A stretch of 47,208 bases of DNA, from the NCBI GenBank assembly GCA_947648905.1, contig CANSPP010000008.1:1-47208 (forward strand). Reading direction: 5' to 3'. Of the stretch, positions 44,671 through 47,208 are shown piece after piece; position 1 is the stretch's first letter, and every line of letters starts with the position of its first letter. This DNA comes from an uncultured Clostridium sp. (GTDB lineage Bacteria; Bacillota; Clostridia; TANB77; CAG-508). The position numbers were made by a program, and so were the translations under genes. Under the pieces are notes generated by a model, which ran no database searches, had not been told where the DNA came from, and saw nothing but the letters and a program-made list of their open reading frames with translations.

Positions 44671-45958
44671 TTATTCTGATACTAGCACAAAGTCTGTACC
44701 TTGTGGCTTAACTTTGACTCCAGATTTTAGATGAACTAGCGGGCGAAGACCATAACCATACGAGCTAAACCATGATGTATTATTTCCTAAACCAGCCATC
44801 GTTCCCACATCACCCTTGTAATTAATACCAATCATAAATTTAGGGGCATATCCAGATCCTGTAGATCCAGAATCAGCTGAAGGCGAAGATAAGTAATACC
44901 CATTGCATCCATCGAAAACCGTGCTATGTGGATAATATAATTTATCCTGATATCCTTGTTTTGCACTCATTTCAGAAGAAGATATAAAATACACCCCTTG
45001 GCCGACTTCTTGTTCCTACATAATATCCATTAGAATTTGTTTGATTACAATACAACTTATCTTCTATACTTGTTTCAGTTGTATATTTCTTATTCCAACT
45101 TGCTATCCACATTTCTAATGTAGGTCCTCCAATTACATTGTTTTCTTCAGTCCATCTTGAATCTCTAAATGAATTCCATTTTGTAACATCTAATAAAGAC
45201 GCTGTTATCTTATAATTGCTATTGCTTGTTGTAAACGCTGATAGTTGGTTTAGCATGAACCTGTTTGCTATTGCTGTATCTATACTTGTTACTTTAAAGT
45301 CACTACTACTATTCCAATAAATATTATAATTTCCAATGTCTGTAAATCCTAAACTTGTTTTTTGACTTGCTAATTTACTTACTGGCACATAATCACTTGC
45401 TATTAAGTATATATCATTTTCTTCTGCATAAAATATTTTCCATTCTACATCTAAATCAGCTTGGTTTCCTTCTGCATCTGTTACTTTTAATGTATCTCCA
45501 TAATTTAATACTTTTCCTTCTGTTACTCTTTTAAATATGTCAGGATCTGTAGCTATATCTTTTGCTTCTATTAATTCTTTATCTTTGGTTTCATCTTGTA
45601 TCTCAACATTTCCATTTCCATCTATTATAACTGTTTGTCCGTCTAATGTTACTGTTATTGGGAATGTATCTCCTTCTACACTTGCTTCTGGAATATGTGC
45701 TGATATATTAGATTTTAATGTATCCAAATCTAATGTTCCATCTTCTCCATAGCTTCCCATTACTTCTATTTGTATTCTTTCTTTTGCACTTGCATTTTCT
45801 GTATCTTTCTTTGCTGTTACTGCTTTTGTTAATATCCCATTGTCACCTGTTAATGTACTAATTGCTACTCCCGCAAGTATTAGAAGTACAATTATTGTTA
45901 TTACTAGCGCGATTAATGTAATACCTTTGTTATTTGTTTTTTTATTTTTTATTTGCAT
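44671..45958 (-). CDS. Prepilin-like surface protein with a DUF6273-like C-terminus, with a +1 shift at CGG
   Basis: A 428-residue protein when the C of AGT CGG C (codon 319) is skipped. It opens with a type IV prepilin-like signal, KGITLIALVITIIVLLILAG (residues about 13-32), with a Gly before the hydrophobic helix for prepilin-peptidase cutting. A linker domain (ASVEGDTFPITVTLDGQTV) follows. The C-terminal ~170 residues resemble the DUF6273 group: YVGTRS-G-QGVYFISSSEM, NGYYLSSPSADSG, YGLRPLVHLKSGVKV. Frame 0 ends ten codons after the CGG. Arithmetic: 1288 minus 1 = 429 codons. Probably displayed on the cell surface; role unknown. Confidence 0.85.
45002..45004 (-). other. In-frame CGG +1 recoding site in the prepilin-like gene
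   Basis: Frame 0 reads AGA AGT CGG CCA. Skipping the C gives AGT GGC CAA (S-G-Q), joining the two halves of the domain. This is the only site followed by C (CGGC). Confidence 0.84.
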
Positions 45959-46309
45959 AAAAAATTTCCCCTTTCTTTTGTTTTGTTTTTTCTTTTGCTT
46001 TACTGCTTTTTATTTTATTACATATATTTATATTACGTAAATAACTAATACGCTATTTTATTTATTTAAATTATTTTCACTTTTGCAAATAGTATTCCTA
46101 CCTATTCACTTTTCTAACAAAGATATTAAATTTTCAAGGTTCTTTTTACTATTTACAAAAATAGACTTAATTCATAAATATTTTATAAATAATTACGAAT
46201 TAAGTCAAGATGTTTTACGATTTTATTTCGCACTCATAAATAGTGTCAATTGAAAAAATACGCCACTTTCAAGTGACGTATTAAATTTGGTTTTTCACAT
46301 AGCTCAGTT
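45959..46309. other. Intergenic region with inverted repeat, no gene seen
   Basis: About 350 AT-rich bases. They contain the terminator at 46257-46282, a separate 10-bp inverted repeat GACTTAATTC/GAATTAAGTC at 46164-46173 and 46197-46206 with an AT-rich 23-base spacer, and the ribosome site of the prepilin-like gene (AAAGGGGA). I see no coding frame. Confidence 0.6.
46257..46282 (-). terminator. Hairpin after the last gene
   Basis: AATACGTCACT and AGTGGCGTATT pair (one G-T) with a 4-base TGAA loop; T6 follows on the minus strand. It is a good terminator. It also resembles the stem-loop that follows variable regions in diversity-generating retroelements. Confidence 0.7.
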
Positions 46310-47208
46310 CTACTTTATATAAAGTGTGAGTCTGGTGCTACTATAGTTTAGGTAAACAAAGTCTGAATACTCGCTGTTGGCACCGTAGTTTGGGAGACTG
46401 AGGCTACGCTCTGCTGGTGAATAGCTGGTGTAAGAATAGCCACCACGATCAACTCGAGCGTCGAAATCTCTAACCTCTAATGTCCACTCATAATTATTTC
46501 CTAATAAATCATATACATTCTTTATCTTATCCGTTTCTACAAATCCCGTCCTTTTTTGTTCATCTTGATTTCTAACTGCTCCAGCTACTGGAGTTGTAGA
46601 GTTAACATTCACATTACTATCTTGATGCATCCAATTCATCATGGCATCATATTGACTTCCCCATATCATACTACTTACTACACTTTTACTTGTATCTGTT
46701 TTCAATGCAAAATTCTTTGCTTTATTATATAATCCATACCACTTATTTGTATCAGCCTGTGAAGCATCTGTTGATGTTACATTTTTCTTTGATTGTGCAT
46801 TTTTACTTGCATCTAAACTCATTTCATATCTTGCTACATAAAATCCCTTATTTCTATTTACACTTTTTATCATATCATTATATGCTTGTTGCATTTCTGT
46901 TTGAAAACTTGCTTGTGTTAATCCTATACTATTCAATTCCACATCATTATCGCAAGTGCTTACGATACTTGGTTCTCTATAATATGGAGCTGTACCACCC
47001 TCAGTTGTTGTACATCCACTTTTTACAGTTGAGGCTGTATCAGTAAAATCATATAATAATCCCCTATATTGTGGATTTGCTTCTGTTCCCAAGTTTACTG
47101 CCATTGCTTTATTTGTATTTCCATTTGCTTCTGTGTCTGATATAGCAGTTGGTACTGGTATCCATACAAATTCATTTCCATCACTATTACCTTCGGCATC
47201 AAAATGGT
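46310..47208 (-). CDS. Partial surface protein with FGE-sulfatase/lectin-like fold
   Basis: The C-terminal ~299 residues of a longer protein whose start lies beyond the right edge. At the edge it reads GNEFVWIPVPTA, the opening of FGE-sulfatase-type domains. Later blocks are FYVARYEMSLDA, MIWGSQYDAMMNWM, and NVYDLLGNNYEWTLEVRDFD, the NVxEW-T motif, then RVDRGGYSYTSYS and the end TLYIK. The final ~50 codons use bases unlike the rest (CTC, GCC, AGC, TAC), and this is the place where retroelement-diversified C-type lectin proteins vary. Probably exported like its prepilin-like neighbour. Function unknown. Confidence 0.78.
   Translation of the reverse strand, partial: HFDAEGNSDGNEFVWIPVPTAISDTEANGNTNKAMAVNLGTEANPQYRGLLYDFTDTASTVKSGCTTTEGGTAPYYREPSIVSTCDNDVELNSIGLTQASFQTEMQQAYNDMIKSVNRNKGFYVARYEMSLDASKNAQSKKNVTSTDASQADTNKWYGLYNKAKNFALKTDTSKSVVSSMIWGSQYDAMMNWMHQDSNVNVNSTTPVAGAVRNQDEQKRTGFVETDKIKNVYDLLGNNYEWTLEVRDFDARVDRGGYSYTSYSPAERSLSLPNYGANSEYSDFVYLNYSSTRLTLYIK

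Noticed and set aside
1877..45004. CGG simply reassigned to another amino acid, as reported for some Firmicutes
   Set aside because: A three-base reassignment keeps the frame. Here the frame changes by +1 at each CGG, so reassignment alone cannot restore the proteins.
1795..45958. Explaining the eight frame breaks as sequencing or assembly errors
   Set aside because: All eight are the same change (a C before GGN) and all are in codon phase 0, while CGG triplets in other phases never mark a break. Errors would not respect phase. Raw reads should still be inspected.
1795..45958. Explaining the broken genes as pseudogenes
   Set aside because: Each has only CGG breaks, no other stops, intact motifs on both sides and normal total length; they include murA and sigE. 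The IS256 relic shows what real decay looks like here.
46310..47208. A complete diversity-generating retroelement in the window
   Set aside because: No reverse transcriptase frame and no template-like copy of the variable segment are present, so only the possible target is reported.
1..47208. CRISPR arrays, tRNA genes or prophage
   Set aside because: No regularly spaced repeats of CRISPR type, no tRNA cloverleaf that I could recognise, and no phage structural genes.

Overview
The window comes from a very AT-rich, endospore-forming member of the Clostridia, probably an uncultivated gut-type lineage. The support is the gene set: ftsA-ftsZ-spoIIGA-sigE-sigG, a YmxH-like gene, CwlD and PdaB-like cell-wall enzymes, low-GC codon use, strong AGGAGG-type ribosome sites and consensus sigma-A promoters.

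Layout. Positions 1-480 hold no gene but carry three near-perfect sigma-A promoters in tandem, all firing leftward out of the window; they look like rRNA operon promoters. From 485 to 10389 (minus) is a division/sporulation cluster: murA, ftsQ/divIB, two DUF881 genes, sbp, ftsA, ftsZ, spoIIGA, sigE, sigG, ymxH. From 10543 to 16800 are asnS, an M23 peptidase, an XRE regulator, and pflB with pflA. From 16825 to 23981 are a winged-helix protein, an S1 protein, two pseudouridine synthases, a large membrane protein, a double-OB SSB-like protein, an unknown protein and a PdaB-like deacetylase. From 24161 to 29251 are a Cys/His-rich protein, two half-size TauE/SafE proteins, rarA, ruvA, an HD hydrolase and a transglycosylase. 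A giant cyclic beta-1,2-glucan synthase gene fills 29292-37360. Then come a membrane-anchored protein, a WG-repeat-like protein, cwlD, a GGDEF response regulator, a CmpB-family membrane protein, an anchored beta-domain protein, rpsR-ssb-rpsF, an XRE regulator, a Spo0E-like small gene, an IS256 relic, and two pilin/lectin-type surface proteins at the right edge.

Main discovery. Six otherwise intact genes (sigE, murA, pflA, rarA, the glucan synthase gene, and a prepilin-like gene) are each broken by +1 frameshifts, eight in all. Every one falls exactly at an in-frame CGG codon. In each case the protein family's sequence resumes if the C is skipped and the next triplet GGN is read as glycine. 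By hand I found no in-frame CGG anywhere in the window that reads through as a normal sense codon, while roughly 80 CGG triplets in the other two phases of genes cause no shift. CGT, CGC and CGA are used normally. This phase dependence points to decoding rather than sequencing error or gene decay. CGG appears to be an unassigned or 'hungry' codon, or CGGN a four-base codon, causing routine efficient +1 frameshifting, including in murA (twice), the glucan synthase gene (twice) and the sporulation sigma factor sigE. Read with these shifts, all six genes give full-length proteins with exact codon arithmetic.

Other points include two families of dispersed palindromic repeats at gene ends, a peptidase gene that seems to start at ATT or ATA, and a C-terminal segment with odd codon use in the last gene that resembles a diversity-generating retroelement target.
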